From: Gottfriedia luciferensis | GTDB lineage: Bacteria > Bacillota > Bacilli > Bacillales > Bacillaceae_G | DNA: 64,000 bases | NCBI RefSeq assembly: GCF_001712755.1 | Contig: NZ_MDKC01000002.1 | Location: 248,001 to 312,000 of the forward strand | Direction: 5' to 3' | Shown: piece by piece, positions 18,330-27,866 of the stretch | Numbering within the stretch: the first letter of the stretch is position 1 | Layout: every line of letters starts with the position of its first letter | Position numbers and translations under genes: made by a program | Notes under the pieces: model-generated | Told to the model about the DNA's origin: nothing | Databases searched by the model: none | What the model saw: the letters and a program-made list of their open reading frames with translations, nothing else

Positions 18330-18664
18330 AGCTATAAATCAACTCCGATTTTTAGTAATTGATAATATCTATTTTGTGTTATTTTTTAGAAAAAAAAGCT
18401 AATAAAAATTTGGAAATATAAGATGATTAGTTTTTTTAGTACTTTACTCATACATCAATAGATACTATTTAAAAATTCTTATTGAACTAAGGAATTACTT
18501 AGTTGTACAACTCGACCGACTTTTTATTAAAAATTTTTGGAACGAAATTTCAGTTAAGAAAAATAAACAAACATAATTGGACTAACTAATAAATATCTTA
18601 AAGTAAATATGGGATTATATGGAAAATTGATGTTTTCCGACATTGTTATATCCCCTAAGTAGAA
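18330..18664. other. intergenic region
   Basis: About 335 very AT-rich bases between divergent genes with no gene seen; it precedes the promoter and operator of the hydrolase-TetR pair. Confidence 0.5.
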
Positions 18665-18693
18665 TTGACAGACCAAGATGCATAATATATTAT
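18665..18693 (+). promoter_or_regulatory. sigma-A promoter of the hydrolase-TetR operon
   Basis: TTGACA at 18665-18670, exactly 17 bases, then TATTAT at 18688-18693. It is among the best promoters in the window and abuts a palindromic operator. Confidence 0.85.
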
Positions 18694-18711
18694 GAGTGAG
18701 TAACTCACTCA
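18693..18711. promoter_or_regulatory. palindromic TetR-type operator
   Basis: TGAGTGAGT and ACTCACTCA form a perfect 9-bp inverted repeat around one central A, starting at the last base of the -10. A repressor bound here would block transcription start; the TetR-family gene at 19800 in the same operon is the natural candidate. Confidence 0.8.
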
Positions 18712-18741
18712 CTAAAAGATATTAGAAAGGAAAAACTCTAA

Positions 18742-19764
18742 ATGACAAAATCCAATATTTTACCCGATATCTTTTTTCGTAAATTTAATCAAAGAAAAAA
18801 TGAAAAGAAGTTAGAAATTAATACTGAATATATGATTAATGAAGAAAAGTATGTAACTATTGGGGGGATTGATCAATGGATTACAATCCGTGGAGAAAGA
18901 AGAAACCCTGTTCTATTATTAATTCATGGCGGTCCTGCTTCAACTTATACTATTTTTAGTTCTTTAATCCGTCCTTGGGAAAGGCATTTTACGATTGTTC
19001 AATGGGATCAGCGAGGTGCAGGAAAAACGTTTAAAAGGAATGGGAAAGAAGGCTGTGGTAAAATTACATTAAACCAGTTGGCAGAAGATGGAATTGAATT
19101 AAGTAGTCTAATTTGTGAGGAACTTAAGAAAGATAAAATTATTTTGGTTGGAAGTTCCGTCGGTAGTCTAATTGCTACATTAATGATAAAGAAAAGGCCA
19201 AATCTCTTTTATGCGTATGTAGGGACTGATCAAAACTGTTATGATTATGAAAATATTGCATATCAATTGGCCATTGATGCCTTGTCTGATACAGGGAATA
19301 CGAGTGGACTGAAGAAATTTAAAGAACTAGGCCCAGATCAAACAAAATGGACACAAAAAGATTATGATAAAAGAAATCAGATTTTAGTAAAATCTATAAA
19401 AAATGTTCCTAATATGATCATGGACCTTATCTTACCTTCAATGCTTTCATCACCACAACATAATATGAACGATCTATTCGATATTTTTAAAGGGATGAAA
19501 TTTTCGGGGGAGCAATTATTTAACGAACTAATGAATTTTAATTATGGAAGGTTAGGAACAGTATTTTCAATTCCTTTCTTTATTTTTCAAGGAGACAATG
19601 ATATTATTACCCCTACGAAAAATGCAGAACGATTTTTGCAAGAAATCGAAGCGCCTTTAAAAGAGTTTATTTATATAAATAATGCTGGACATTTAGCTTG
19701 CTTTGCAAGACCCGAGCAGTTTTTAAATGAATTGATAAATAGAGTGAAACCATTAGCAATGTAA
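18742..19764 (+). CDS. alpha/beta hydrolase (proline iminopeptidase-like)
   Basis: 340 residues. Oxyanion motif LIHGGPAST, WDQRGAGKTF, nucleophile Ser139 in GSSVGS, then GDNDIITP (acid) and NAGHLA (His). This arrangement is typical of the S33 / prolyl aminopeptidase-like branch, but the substrate could equally be an ester or a xenobiotic. AAAGGAAAA lies upstream of ATG 18742. It is transcribed from a TetR-type operator promoter together with the repressor gene, which suggests a detoxification or inducible-response role. Confidence 0.85.
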   Translation: MTKSNILPDIFFRKFNQRKNEKKLEINTEYMINEEKYVTIGGIDQWITIRGERRNPVLLLIHGGPASTYTIFSSLIRPWERHFTIVQWDQRGAGKTFKRNGKEGCGKITLNQLAEDGIELSSLICEELKKDKIILVGSSVGSLIATLMIKKRPNLFYAYVGTDQNCYDYENIAYQLAIDALSDTGNTSGLKKFKELGPDQTKWTQKDYDKRNQILVKSIKNVPNMIMDLILPSMLSSPQHNMNDLFDIFKGMKFSGEQLFNELMNFNYGRLGTVFSIPFFIFQGDNDIITPTKNAERFLQEIEAPLKEFIYINNAGHLACFARPEQFLNELINRVKPLAM

Positions 19765-19799
19765 TTAAGGAAGAATGTATAAAAATTGGAGTGAGTAAG

Positions 19800-20378
19800 T
19801 TGTTACCAAAAGATAATATTCAACAAACTGATCGAAAAGTGCTTATAAAACAATCAGCATTGAAAATTTTTGCTTTGAATGGTTATAAAAATACGAAAAC
19901 AAGTGTCATTGCAACTGAAGCAAATGTTAGTGAAGGTTTAATTTTTCGCCATTTTCAATCAAAGGCAGAGTTGTTTTTTCAAATTATTGAAGGTTTAATG
20001 ATTGAGTCTCAAAATGAGTTAAGTTCATTGCAGTTTTTCCAAGGAACTCCTTACGAACTATTAGAATTATTAACTGAAAAAATGTTAGACGAAAATCATA
20101 AATATGCATTTATGATTATCCAACAAGCGAGGAAAAACACCGAGGTACCAGAAAAAGTGACTGAATTATTATCAAAATATTCACCTGATTATTTAATTGA
20201 TTTACTAATACCAATTTTTATAAAAGGACAAGAAAGTGGTGAATTCTTAAAGGAAGATCCACGAAAAATTTTAGTATGGTATTTTAATGTGATAAATAGT
20301 TTAACTATTCAAGATCTGGTTGATAATAAATTCGGTTTACCTACTACTGATTTTTTGATGAAAATGTTAAAGGCTTAA
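19800..20378 (+). CDS. TetR/AcrR family transcriptional regulator
   Basis: 192 residues with a typical N-terminal TetR helix-turn-helix (LKIFALNGYKNTKTSVIATE, then EANVSEGLIFRHFQSKAELF) and a variable ligand-binding C-terminal domain. The TTG at 19800 is preferred over the GTG at 19791 because GGAG (19788-19791) overlaps the latter. It lies 35 bases after the hydrolase and most likely represses the shared promoter through the palindrome at 18693-18711. Confidence 0.9.
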   Translation: MLPKDNIQQTDRKVLIKQSALKIFALNGYKNTKTSVIATEANVSEGLIFRHFQSKAELFFQIIEGLMIESQNELSSLQFFQGTPYELLELLTEKMLDENHKYAFMIIQQARKNTEVPEKVTELLSKYSPDYLIDLLIPIFIKGQESGEFLKEDPRKILVWYFNVINSLTIQDLVDNKFGLPTTDFLMKMLKA

Positions 20379-20425
20379 TTGGAATTTGGTGATTGAAATA
20401 AAAATTCTCAGTAATAAGAGTAGTT

Positions 20426-20460
20426 AAAGGTTGTCTCATTAGACAGCCTTTTATTTTGTT
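20426..20460 (+). terminator. intrinsic terminator of the hydrolase-TetR operon
   Basis: AAAGGTTGTCT (20426-20436) pairs with AGACAGCCTTT (20441-20451, one G-U pair), followed by a T-rich tract. Confidence 0.85.
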
Positions 20461-20573
20461 CAAAAAATTAACTTTTTAAATTTAACAGTCCTTAAATTAT
20501 TTAAAATAAATATGGATATTTAAGTCATTTTATTCAAAAAATACTCTTATGCCAAACTATGTAAGAGGAATCT

Positions 20574-21794
20574 ATGAAAAAAATAGTAAAATTCATATTT
20601 AAAACTTTAGTACTCCTATTTTCACTATTGGTCATCTTATTTGCTTTAAATGAGATTGAAATGGAGAAAGCTCAAAAAAAGAATATTTTTGCTGAAAAGC
20701 CAATAACTTATCCAATGGGACATAGTGATTTGTCTATTTATACGAACGGAAGGGAGTTAAATAACCAATTATTTCATGATATTAGGAATGCAAAAAAGGA
20801 AGTGCATATTTACTTTTTTTCAGTTTCTAATGATCGTGTTTCACATGAATTTTTAGATGTCTTAAAAAAGAAAAGTGATGAAGGAATTCCAGTTTATTAT
20901 GCTGTTGATCGTCTTGGTGGGATTTTATTAGAACGGAAAGAAAGAAAATCTTTAATTGATCATGGAGTACATTTTACCTATTTTAATAAACCGCAATTAT
21001 CCTATTTTTTTGCATCGATAAATCACAGAAATCATCGTCGAATGACGATTATTGATGGAGAAATTGGCTATATTGGTGGGTTTAATATTGGAAAAAAGTA
21101 TATAGATGAAAAAAAAGGGTTAAAACCGTGGGAAGATGTTCAGCTTAGATTAGTTGGCAGCGGTGTTGAAGGTTTAGAAAAACAATTTGTACATGATTGG
21201 AGAAAAAATTCAGACCAGAAAATTACTCAAATGGAGATCAGTAAAAAAATTGGAAGAAGCCAGCATCAATTTGTTTCTTATACTAAAATAGGAATTGAGC
21301 AAGAATATAGTAAATTGTTTAAACAAGCAAAACAGTCTATAACAATTTATTCTCCATATTTTATACCGAATAATAAAGTGATATGGGATTCATTATTAGA
21401 TGCAGCAAATAGAGGAATCGAAGTAAAAATACTATATTCTCATAAGTCAGATGCACTTCTAGTACAACAAGCAGCATTTCCATATATAAAACAAGCATGG
21501 AAAAATAACATAAAAGTCTATGGGTTTAAAAAAGGCATTTTTCACGGTAAAGTAATGAACATTGATGATAAAGTACTAATGATTGGCACTACAAATTTTG
21601 ATTCGAGGTCATTTCATTTAACGGATGAATTAAATTGTTATATTTACGATCAACAATTTATCAAACAGGTAGAACCAGAATTAGACGATGTATTTAATCA
21701 TGCTTTTGAAATTACGCCTACTTATATTAAAAATTTACCGTTTAAAGAAAAAGTAAAAGAAAAAATTGCGAAAGTATTTGAGTATTATTTATAA
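20574..21794 (+). CDS. phospholipase D-family protein (cardiolipin synthase-like)
   Basis: 406 residues with one N-terminal TM helix (about 8-26) and two PLD domains. The second HKD motif is canonical (FHGKVMNIDD, then GTTNFDSRSF); the first reads NHRRMTIIDGEIGYIGGFNIG split over residues 153-173, with Arg in place of the usual Lys. It is shorter than the two-TM housekeeping ClsA and closer to minor cardiolipin synthases such as YwjE or YwiE of B. subtilis. It probably joins phosphatidylglycerol molecules at the membrane, or acts as a phosphodiesterase if motif 1 is weakened. AGAGGA precedes ATG 20574. Confidence 0.85.
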   Translation: MKKIVKFIFKTLVLLFSLLVILFALNEIEMEKAQKKNIFAEKPITYPMGHSDLSIYTNGRELNNQLFHDIRNAKKEVHIYFFSVSNDRVSHEFLDVLKKKSDEGIPVYYAVDRLGGILLERKERKSLIDHGVHFTYFNKPQLSYFFASINHRNHRRMTIIDGEIGYIGGFNIGKKYIDEKKGLKPWEDVQLRLVGSGVEGLEKQFVHDWRKNSDQKITQMEISKKIGRSQHQFVSYTKIGIEQEYSKLFKQAKQSITIYSPYFIPNNKVIWDSLLDAANRGIEVKILYSHKSDALLVQQAAFPYIKQAWKNNIKVYGFKKGIFHGKVMNIDDKVLMIGTTNFDSRSFHLTDELNCYIYDQQFIKQVEPELDDVFNHAFEITPTYIKNLPFKEKVKEKIAKVFEYYL

Positions 21795-21849
21795 GGTAAA
21801 AAACTAGTTATACTTTATTTTTATTTAAAGAATACAATAAAAAATAATG

Positions 21850-21890
21850 AAAGATTAATCAAGAAAAATGGTTAATCTTTTTTTATTTTT
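21850..21890 (+). terminator. intrinsic terminator after the PLD-family gene
   Basis: AAAGATTAA (21850-21858) pairs with TTAATCTTT (21872-21880), then a T run. Confidence 0.85.
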
Positions 21891-21910
21891 AAATATTTAT
21901 AAAAATACAA

Positions 21911-21939
21911 TTGATTTTATAATTATTCATAACTATAAT
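21911..21939 (+). promoter_or_regulatory. sigma-A promoter of argCJBD
   Basis: TTGATT (21911-21916), 17 bases, TATAAT (21934-21939). ArgR/AhrC boxes would be expected to overlap it; the surrounding ATTATTCATAA and AATGAAGAATA are suggestive but too weak to call. Confidence 0.7.
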
Positions 21940-21972
21940 GAAGAATATAATTTTATAAAAGGGGAAATTAAA

Positions 21973-23004
21973 ATGAAAGTCGGTATTATTGGGGCAACTG
22001 GATATGGTGGTCTTGAACTCGTAAGATTACTATCAATGCATCCGGAAATAAGCGTTATGAATTTTTATTCAACATCAGATTATACAGAAGATTTGACTAC
22101 TTATTATCCACATTTGTCTACTAGTACTAGTGGTGCAATAAAAAAGTGGAATAAAAATAAGTCGGTTTCCGAAAATGATATTTTGTTTTTTGCTACACCA
22201 CATGGAGTTAGCAGTGAGTTAATGGGAGAAATCGATTTTTCGAAAACAAAATTGATTGATCTATCAGGAGATTTTCGATTAAAAAAAGAAGAAACATACC
22301 AAAAATGGTATAAACAGTCACATCCTTGCTTTTCAAAAACTAACCAATTTACATACGGACTATCTGAACTTAATCGAGAAGCGATCAAACAATCCAATAA
22401 TATAGCTAATCCGGGATGTTATCCAACAGCAACGCTTCTCGGAGTCGCGCCTTTATTAAAGGCAGGAATTGTCCAAAAAAATTCAATTATAGTAGATGCT
22501 AAATCAGGAATTTCTGGAGCTGGAAAAACGGCTAATCAAACGACTCAATTTATGAATCGAAATGAAAATTTAACAGCCTATAAAATTACTGAACATCAAC
22601 ATATACCTGAAATTGAACAATTTATTGGAACAATTGATTCAAGCCAGGATTTTATAACATTTACACCACATTTAGTTCCAATGACAAGAGGGATTTTGTC
22701 AACAATTTATGCTACTTCAACACGTGAAATTAGTAACGAAGAATTAAAAGAAATGTATAACCAAAGTTATGATGATTCCTATTTTGTGAGAGTAAGAGAC
22801 GGAGTACCTTGTACAAAAGATGTTTATGGTTCAAACTTTTGTGATTTATATGCTACTTACGACAAACGTACAAATCGAATCACGATCGTTTCGGTCATTG
22901 ATAACCTTGTTAAGGGAGCGGCAGGGCAGGCAATTCAAAATATGAATTTAATGTTAGGTTTACCAGATGAAACAGGTTTACAATTTACACCAATATTTCC
23001 ATAA
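21973..23004 (+). CDS. argC: N-acetyl-gamma-glutamyl-phosphate reductase
   Basis: NADPH-dependent third step of arginine synthesis. GIIGATGYGGLELVRLL (cofactor loop), active-site Cys in NPGCYPTA, SGISGAGK and PHLVPMTRGI are all present; 343 residues. ATG 21973 follows AAGGGGAAA, giving a standard N-terminus; the frame is open 105 bases further upstream through the promoter, which rules out earlier starts. First gene of argC-argJ-argB-argD. Confidence 0.95.
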   Translation: MKVGIIGATGYGGLELVRLLSMHPEISVMNFYSTSDYTEDLTTYYPHLSTSTSGAIKKWNKNKSVSENDILFFATPHGVSSELMGEIDFSKTKLIDLSGDFRLKKEETYQKWYKQSHPCFSKTNQFTYGLSELNREAIKQSNNIANPGCYPTATLLGVAPLLKAGIVQKNSIIVDAKSGISGAGKTANQTTQFMNRNENLTAYKITEHQHIPEIEQFIGTIDSSQDFITFTPHLVPMTRGILSTIYATSTREISNEELKEMYNQSYDDSYFVRVRDGVPCTKDVYGSNFCDLYATYDKRTNRITIVSVIDNLVKGAAGQAIQNMNLMLGLPDETGLQFTPIFP

Positions 23005-23017
23005 GGAGAGATAAAAG

Positions 23018-24241
23018 TTGATAACAAAAGAAAAGAATATAAAAAAAATAAATGGAACAATTACATCACCAAATGGTTTTTATGCGAGTGGAGTTCATGC
23101 TGGACTACGTTATAAACGTAAAGATTTAGGATTAATTTATTCTGAGAAGCCAGCATCAGTTGCGGCAGTTTATACATTAAATTTATTTCCAGCTGCACCA
23201 ATTGCGATTACAAAAAAGAGTATTGCATATAGTAATAAGCTTCAAGCGGTTTTAGTAAATAGTGGTTGTGCAAATGCATGTACAGGTAAAAAAGGAGAGG
23301 ATGATGCTTATTTAATGAGAGCATGGTGTGCTGAGCATCTTAATCTACCAGAACATTTAGTCGCGATCGCTTCGACAGGTGTAATCGGTGAATATTTAAA
23401 AATGGATCGATTAAAAAGCGGCATCGACAAGTTAACGATCGGTAATAAGTTGGAGGATGGAGAAGATTTTGGTCACGCAATATTAACGACAGATACTGTT
23501 ATAAAAACGACTTGTTATGAAGTATTGATTGACGGGAAAATTGTAACGATTGCTGGATCTGCTAAGGGTTCTGGAATGATTCATCCAAATATGGCAACTA
23601 TGCTTGGTTTTGTGACAACTGATGCTACGATTAGTTCTGGTCAGTTGCAAACCTTATTAAAAGAAGTGACAGATCAGACATTTAACCAAATTACAGTTGA
23701 TGGAGATACTTCAACAAATGATATGGTTTTAGTTATGGCAAATGGAGCTGTTGAACATGAGGAATTAACTGAAAGTCATCCAGATTGGGCGGATTTTGTA
23801 GCTGCATTTCAATTAGTTTGTGAAGATTTGGCTAAAAAGATTGCTAGAGATGGTGAAGGGGCAACTAAGTTAATTGAAGTAAATGTAAATGGAGCTTCTA
23901 GCCAAAAAAATGCAAATCAAATTGCTAAAACAATCGTCGGATCAAATTTAGTAAAAACAGCTGTTTATGGTGAAGATGCTAACTGGGGAAGAATTATTGG
24001 TGCCATTGGATATAGTGGGGTTGAAGGTAATTTTAATCAAATCGATATTTCCATTAATGGTGTAACGGTATTATTTGGAAGTAAACCAGTTGATTTTAAT
24101 GAAGAAGAGGCTAAAAATGCTTTGAAAAATGAGATTATTTATATTGATGTCCATTTGCACGAAGGAGATGCACTTGGTACTGCATGGGGCTGCGATTTAA
24201 CTTATGATTATGTGAAAATAAATGCAAGCTATCGCACATAA
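23018..24241 (+). CDS. argJ: bifunctional glutamate N-acetyltransferase / amino-acid acetyltransferase
   Basis: Recycles the acetyl group from N-acetylornithine to glutamate and, if bifunctional, also uses acetyl-CoA. VNSGCANACTG, the autocleavage region GSGMIHPNMATMLGF (cut before the Thr of ATML), TVDGDTSTND and the C-terminal GDALGTAWGCDL are present; 407 residues. TTG start at 23018 behind AAGGAGAG. No separate argA-like gene is in the operon, consistent with a bifunctional enzyme. Confidence 0.95.
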   Translation: MITKEKNIKKINGTITSPNGFYASGVHAGLRYKRKDLGLIYSEKPASVAAVYTLNLFPAAPIAITKKSIAYSNKLQAVLVNSGCANACTGKKGEDDAYLMRAWCAEHLNLPEHLVAIASTGVIGEYLKMDRLKSGIDKLTIGNKLEDGEDFGHAILTTDTVIKTTCYEVLIDGKIVTIAGSAKGSGMIHPNMATMLGFVTTDATISSGQLQTLLKEVTDQTFNQITVDGDTSTNDMVLVMANGAVEHEELTESHPDWADFVAAFQLVCEDLAKKIARDGEGATKLIEVNVNGASSQKNANQIAKTIVGSNLVKTAVYGEDANWGRIIGAIGYSGVEGNFNQIDISINGVTVLFGSKPVDFNEEEAKNALKNEIIYIDVHLHEGDALGTAWGCDLTYDYVKINASYRT

Positions 24242-24255
24242 GGGGGAAATAAACA

Positions 24256-25026
24256 TTGGAAACAGTCGTTATTAAACTTGGTGGTAGTTTAATCCATAAC
24301 TTATCAAATACATTCTTTGAAAATATCAATCAATTAAAAATGAGTGGTAAAAAAGTCATCCTTGTTCATGGAGGCGGACCACTTATAAATAACTTATTAT
24401 TAAAGTTTTCAATTCCAGTAGAAATGGAAGACGGCATTCGTAAGACTTCATCCGAGGTTTTAGAAATTGTAGAATATGTACTAAACGGAAAAATCAATAA
24501 AGATTTAACGATAATTTGTAATCAATATAATATTAAAGCGATTGGACTATCAGGATGTGACAATCTATTACTGGAAGCCTCACTTTATAATAAGGGAAAA
24601 TTAGGTTGGGTTGGAGAAATTGAAGATGTCAATACGAATCTATTAGATTTACTACTTAACAATGATTATGTACCAGTTATTTCACCTGTCGGGGTGGATA
24701 AAATTGGCCAAAAATATAATATTAATGCTGACGAAGCGGCAAAAAGTATTGCCAAGGCAATGAATGCAGAGCTACTCTGCTTTATCACAAATACAAATGG
24801 TGTTTTAGATCTTGAACAAAAATTGATTGAAAAAATTACGCCAAGTGAAGTTGATAAATTAATCAATGAAAAAACAATTTATGGTGGAATGATTCCTAAA
24901 GTTACGAGTGCCTTAAATGCATTAAATGTAGTAAATTCAGTGGCAATTGTTGGTGAGAATTTCTTAAATGAAAATGGAACGATTAACGGTACAGTATTTA
25001 CAAAAGGAGTTGTGTTAAGTGAGTAA
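24256..25026 (+). CDS. argB: acetylglutamate kinase
   Basis: Phosphorylates N-acetylglutamate. VVIKLGGSLI, HGGGPLINNLL, GLSGCDNLLLEA and the C-terminal GGMIPKVTSALNAL are typical; 256 residues, the short form without the N-terminal arginine-sensing helix. TTG start at 24256 behind AGGGGGAAAT. It overlaps argD by eight bases. Confidence 0.94.
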   Translation: METVVIKLGGSLIHNLSNTFFENINQLKMSGKKVILVHGGGPLINNLLLKFSIPVEMEDGIRKTSSEVLEIVEYVLNGKINKDLTIICNQYNIKAIGLSGCDNLLLEASLYNKGKLGWVGEIEDVNTNLLDLLLNNDYVPVISPVGVDKIGQKYNINADEAAKSIAKAMNAELLCFITNTNGVLDLEQKLIEKITPSEVDKLINEKTIYGGMIPKVTSALNALNVVNSVAIVGENFLNENGTINGTVFTKGVVLSE

Positions 25027-26182
25027 TTTATTCCCAACTTATAATAAAAAACCAATTAATTTTCAAAATGGAAAAGGTACTTACCTATATGATGACGAAA
25101 ATAACAAGTACCTAGATTTTTTAAGTGGAATTGCTGTTTGTAACTTAGGTCATTGTCATCCAAAAGTTGTAAATGCACTAAAAGATCAAGTTGAATCGAT
25201 TTGGCATGTATCAAATTTATTTACAATAAAAAAACAAGAAGAGTTAGCTAAAAATTTAGTAAAAAGCTTTAAGGATGGTTTAGTATTTTTCTGTAATAGT
25301 GGTACAGAAGCGAATGAGGCAGCTATAAAATTAGCAAGAAAACATTCAGGTAAATCTCATATTATCAGTTTTAAACAAAGTTTTCATGGACGTACTTTTG
25401 GATCAATGGCTGCTACAGGTCAGTCTAAAATTCATGAAGGATACGGTGAAATGTTAAGTGGTTTTACATATGTACCATATAATGATTTGAATGCTTTACA
25501 AAATGAAATTAATGAAAATACTGGAGCAATTATTTTGGAGGTAATCCAAGGTGAAGGTGGTGTCATAGTTGGTAATAATGATTTTTTTGAAGGGGTTCAA
25601 GCTCTTTGTAAAAAACATGAATTATTACTCATTGTTGATGAAGTACAAACCGGAGTGGGCAGAACAGGAACAATGTTTGCCTATGAACAAACTCCACTAA
25701 ATCCAGATATTATTACGCTAGCAAAAGGTTTAGGCAATGGTTTTCCAGTTGGAGCAATGCTTGGTAAGAACAATCTAGCTAATACATTCTCGTTTGGTGC
25801 ACATGGTTCAACTTTTGGTGGGAATTATTTAGCAATGGCTGCTGCATTTGAAACAGTCAATATTATTAATGATTTGCAATTTTTAAATAGTGTAAAAGAT
25901 AAAGGACAGTATTTATTTGAAAAATTAGCTGAGATAAAAGAAGAGTTTCCACAAATAATAGAAATCCGCGGTAAAGGATTAATGGTCGGTATCGAGCTAC
26001 ATCTGTCTGTGGATCAACTAGTGGAACAATTTTTAAAGAATGGTTTAATCGTTGGTACTGCTGGCCCTAATGTATTAAGATTATTACCGCCAATCAATCT
26101 ATCATACGAAGAAATAGATGAAGCAATCCAAATTATGAAACAAGTTCTTTCTTCTTATTTTTTAAATAATCAAGTTAAATAA
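25019..26182 (+). CDS. argD: acetylornithine aminotransferase
   Basis: PLP-dependent class III aminotransferase, 387 residues. FCNSGTEANEAAIKLARK, SFHGRTFGS, IVDEVQTGVGRTG and the PLP Lys in ITLAKGLGNGFP are present. GTG start at 25019 overlaps the end of argB, so it is translationally coupled. In B. subtilis carAB and argF follow; here a terminator follows instead, so those genes must lie elsewhere. Confidence 0.94.
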   Translation: MSNLFPTYNKKPINFQNGKGTYLYDDENNKYLDFLSGIAVCNLGHCHPKVVNALKDQVESIWHVSNLFTIKKQEELAKNLVKSFKDGLVFFCNSGTEANEAAIKLARKHSGKSHIISFKQSFHGRTFGSMAATGQSKIHEGYGEMLSGFTYVPYNDLNALQNEINENTGAIILEVIQGEGGVIVGNNDFFEGVQALCKKHELLLIVDEVQTGVGRTGTMFAYEQTPLNPDIITLAKGLGNGFPVGAMLGKNNLANTFSFGAHGSTFGGNYLAMAAAFETVNIINDLQFLNSVKDKGQYLFEKLAEIKEEFPQIIEIRGKGLMVGIELHLSVDQLVEQFLKNGLIVGTAGPNVLRLLPPINLSYEEIDEAIQIMKQVLSSYFLNNQVK

Positions 26183-26203
26183 TGGATAGTATTTTTTGAC
26201 TAG

Positions 26204-26240
26204 AAGGCATTCATGGACCTATACCATGATGCCTTTTTAT
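26204..26240 (+). terminator. intrinsic terminator of argCJBD
   Basis: AAGGCATTCATGG (26204-26216) pairs with CCATGATGCCTT (26224-26235) with one mismatch or bulge, then a T-rich run. Confidence 0.85.
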
Positions 26241-26339
26241 TATTTAGGTCTTTCTTCTTGATTCATAAAAATAGATTGAAAGTTGAATTTATTTTTTAGA
26301 TAATGGAATAATCACTTTTGGTGGGGGAGGAGATAGGCT

Positions 26340-26807
26340 ATGTATCATATTCGTGTAAGAGCATGTGCTTTAATTGTTGAAAATGATTCAGTTTTATTAA
26401 TTCAATTTAAAGATGAGGACGGAATTCACTATAATTTACCAGCTGGTGGTACCGAACCTGGTGAAACAATTATTGAAGCTGTAAAAAGAGAAGCATATGA
26501 AGAAGCAGGTGTAGAAGTTGAGGTTGGGGAACTAGTATTTGTTTCAGAAAATGCACCCCAAATGACCGGTCATAAAATACATGGATTAAGTTTAATGTTC
26601 CGCTGTCATATTAAAGAAAACTCAATTCCAACGATGCCACCAAACCCAGATCCAAATCAAACTGGCGTAATGTGGATACCAATTAATGAATTAGACAATA
26701 TCATCTTATATCCAAATATTAAAGATCAAATTATTCAATATGCAAAAGGTAAGTATCAAAATAATCGATTAATTGAAGAGTACAAATTAAAAGAACAATT
26801 AACTTGA
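26340..26807 (+). CDS. NUDIX hydrolase
   Basis: 155 residues with a complete Nudix box at 37-58 (GTEPGETIIEAVKREAYEEA, then GV), which binds the metal and cleaves a nucleoside diphosphate linked to X. The substrate is not predictable. GGGAGGAG precedes ATG 26340; single gene with its own terminator. Confidence 0.9.
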   Translation: MYHIRVRACALIVENDSVLLIQFKDEDGIHYNLPAGGTEPGETIIEAVKREAYEEAGVEVEVGELVFVSENAPQMTGHKIHGLSLMFRCHIKENSIPTMPPNPDPNQTGVMWIPINELDNIILYPNIKDQIIQYAKGKYQNNRLIEEYKLKEQLT

Positions 26808-26834
26808 TTATTCTCTCTATCTTTCATTTAATGG

Positions 26835-26890
26835 AAGTTGAGTTCTCCATGTGATTTTAAAAAAAATGTAGGACTCAACTTTTCTATTTT
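26835..26890 (+). terminator. probable intrinsic terminator
   Basis: AAGTTGAGTTCT (26835-26846) pairs with AGGACTCAACTT (26870-26881, with G-U pairs) across a 23-base loop, followed by T-rich sequence. Confidence 0.7.
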
Positions 26891-26951
26891 TCCAGAGTAA
26901 GAGTACTTCAGTCGAACTTTACATTTATTCTATATAAAAAAAGGTGATTAA

Positions 26952-27860
26952 ATGATAACTCTTCCAGAACAGTTTATAAAAACGATTAAAGATATCCATA
27001 AAGAAAAAGGAGAAATTTGGCTGGAGAATTTTGAAGACTTATGTAATAGATGTGAAATTCGATGGAATATGAAAATATTATCACCATTTGAATTATCATA
27101 TAATTTTGTAGCACCAATTTTAATTGATGGTCAAAAAAACGCAGTAATTAAACTATCAGTCCCTAATGAGGAATTTAATAGTGAGGTTGAAGCATTAAGA
27201 GAGTTTAAAGATAATGAATTCGTTAAAGTTATTGATTCCGATCTTAATGAAGGAATCCTAATTTTAGAACAACTATTACCTGGTGACACTCTTGCTACGA
27301 TCGAAAATGAACAAGAGGCAATGGGTATTGCCGTCAAAGTGATGAAAAATTTATGGAAAGCTGCACCTAAATACACTAAAATACCTTCCATTTTAAGTAG
27401 AGAAAATAGCTTAAGAAGAATCGTTGAAAAATTTCCTAATGGCTTAGGCCCTATATCAAAAGAAATGCTATTAGATGCATTTGATATTTTCAAAGAAATG
27501 AATCATACACAATCTACAAAATACTTACTTCACGGCGACTTACATCATTATAATATATTAAATGCCGGAGAAAACTCATGGAAAGTGATTGATCCAAAAG
27601 GATTAATAGGCGAAAGAGAATATGACATCATCCAGTTTCTTTTGAACAACATAGAGGGGAAAGATATTTTTACGACTCTAGAAAATCGAATTGATTTACT
27701 AGTAAAAGAATTGAATCTAAATAAAGAAAGAGTACTCCTATGGGGATTTTCGCATGCTGTATTATCAACATGTTGGAGTTTAGAAGATGAAGGAACGTAT
27801 AATGAATATTTTTTTCAGGCTATAAATGTTTTTAAAGATTTACATAAAAAATTTTATTAG
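26952..27860 (+). CDS. APH(6)-like aminoglycoside/hydroxyurea phosphotransferase-family kinase
   Basis: 302 residues with a protein-kinase-like fold: AVIKLSVPNEEF (ATP-binding Lys), ILEQLLPGDTL (hinge), the catalytic LHGDLHHYNIL and the metal-binding IDPKGLIGEREYD. This pattern matches the aminoglycoside/hydroxyurea antibiotic resistance kinase family (streptomycin 6-kinase type). Whether it confers resistance here is unknown; many chromosomal copies have no known phenotype. AAAGGTGAT precedes ATG 26952. Confidence 0.82.
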   Translation: MITLPEQFIKTIKDIHKEKGEIWLENFEDLCNRCEIRWNMKILSPFELSYNFVAPILIDGQKNAVIKLSVPNEEFNSEVEALREFKDNEFVKVIDSDLNEGILILEQLLPGDTLATIENEQEAMGIAVKVMKNLWKAAPKYTKIPSILSRENSLRRIVEKFPNGLGPISKEMLLDAFDIFKEMNHTQSTKYLLHGDLHHYNILNAGENSWKVIDPKGLIGEREYDIIQFLLNNIEGKDIFTTLENRIDLLVKELNLNKERVLLWGFSHAVLSTCWSLEDEGTYNEYFFQAINVFKDLHKKFY

Positions 27861-27866
27861 TTTTTT

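Noticed and set aside
21900-21972. ArgR/AhrC operator at the argC promoter.
   Set aside because: AT-rich near-matches exist but none is close enough to the ARG-box consensus to call by eye.
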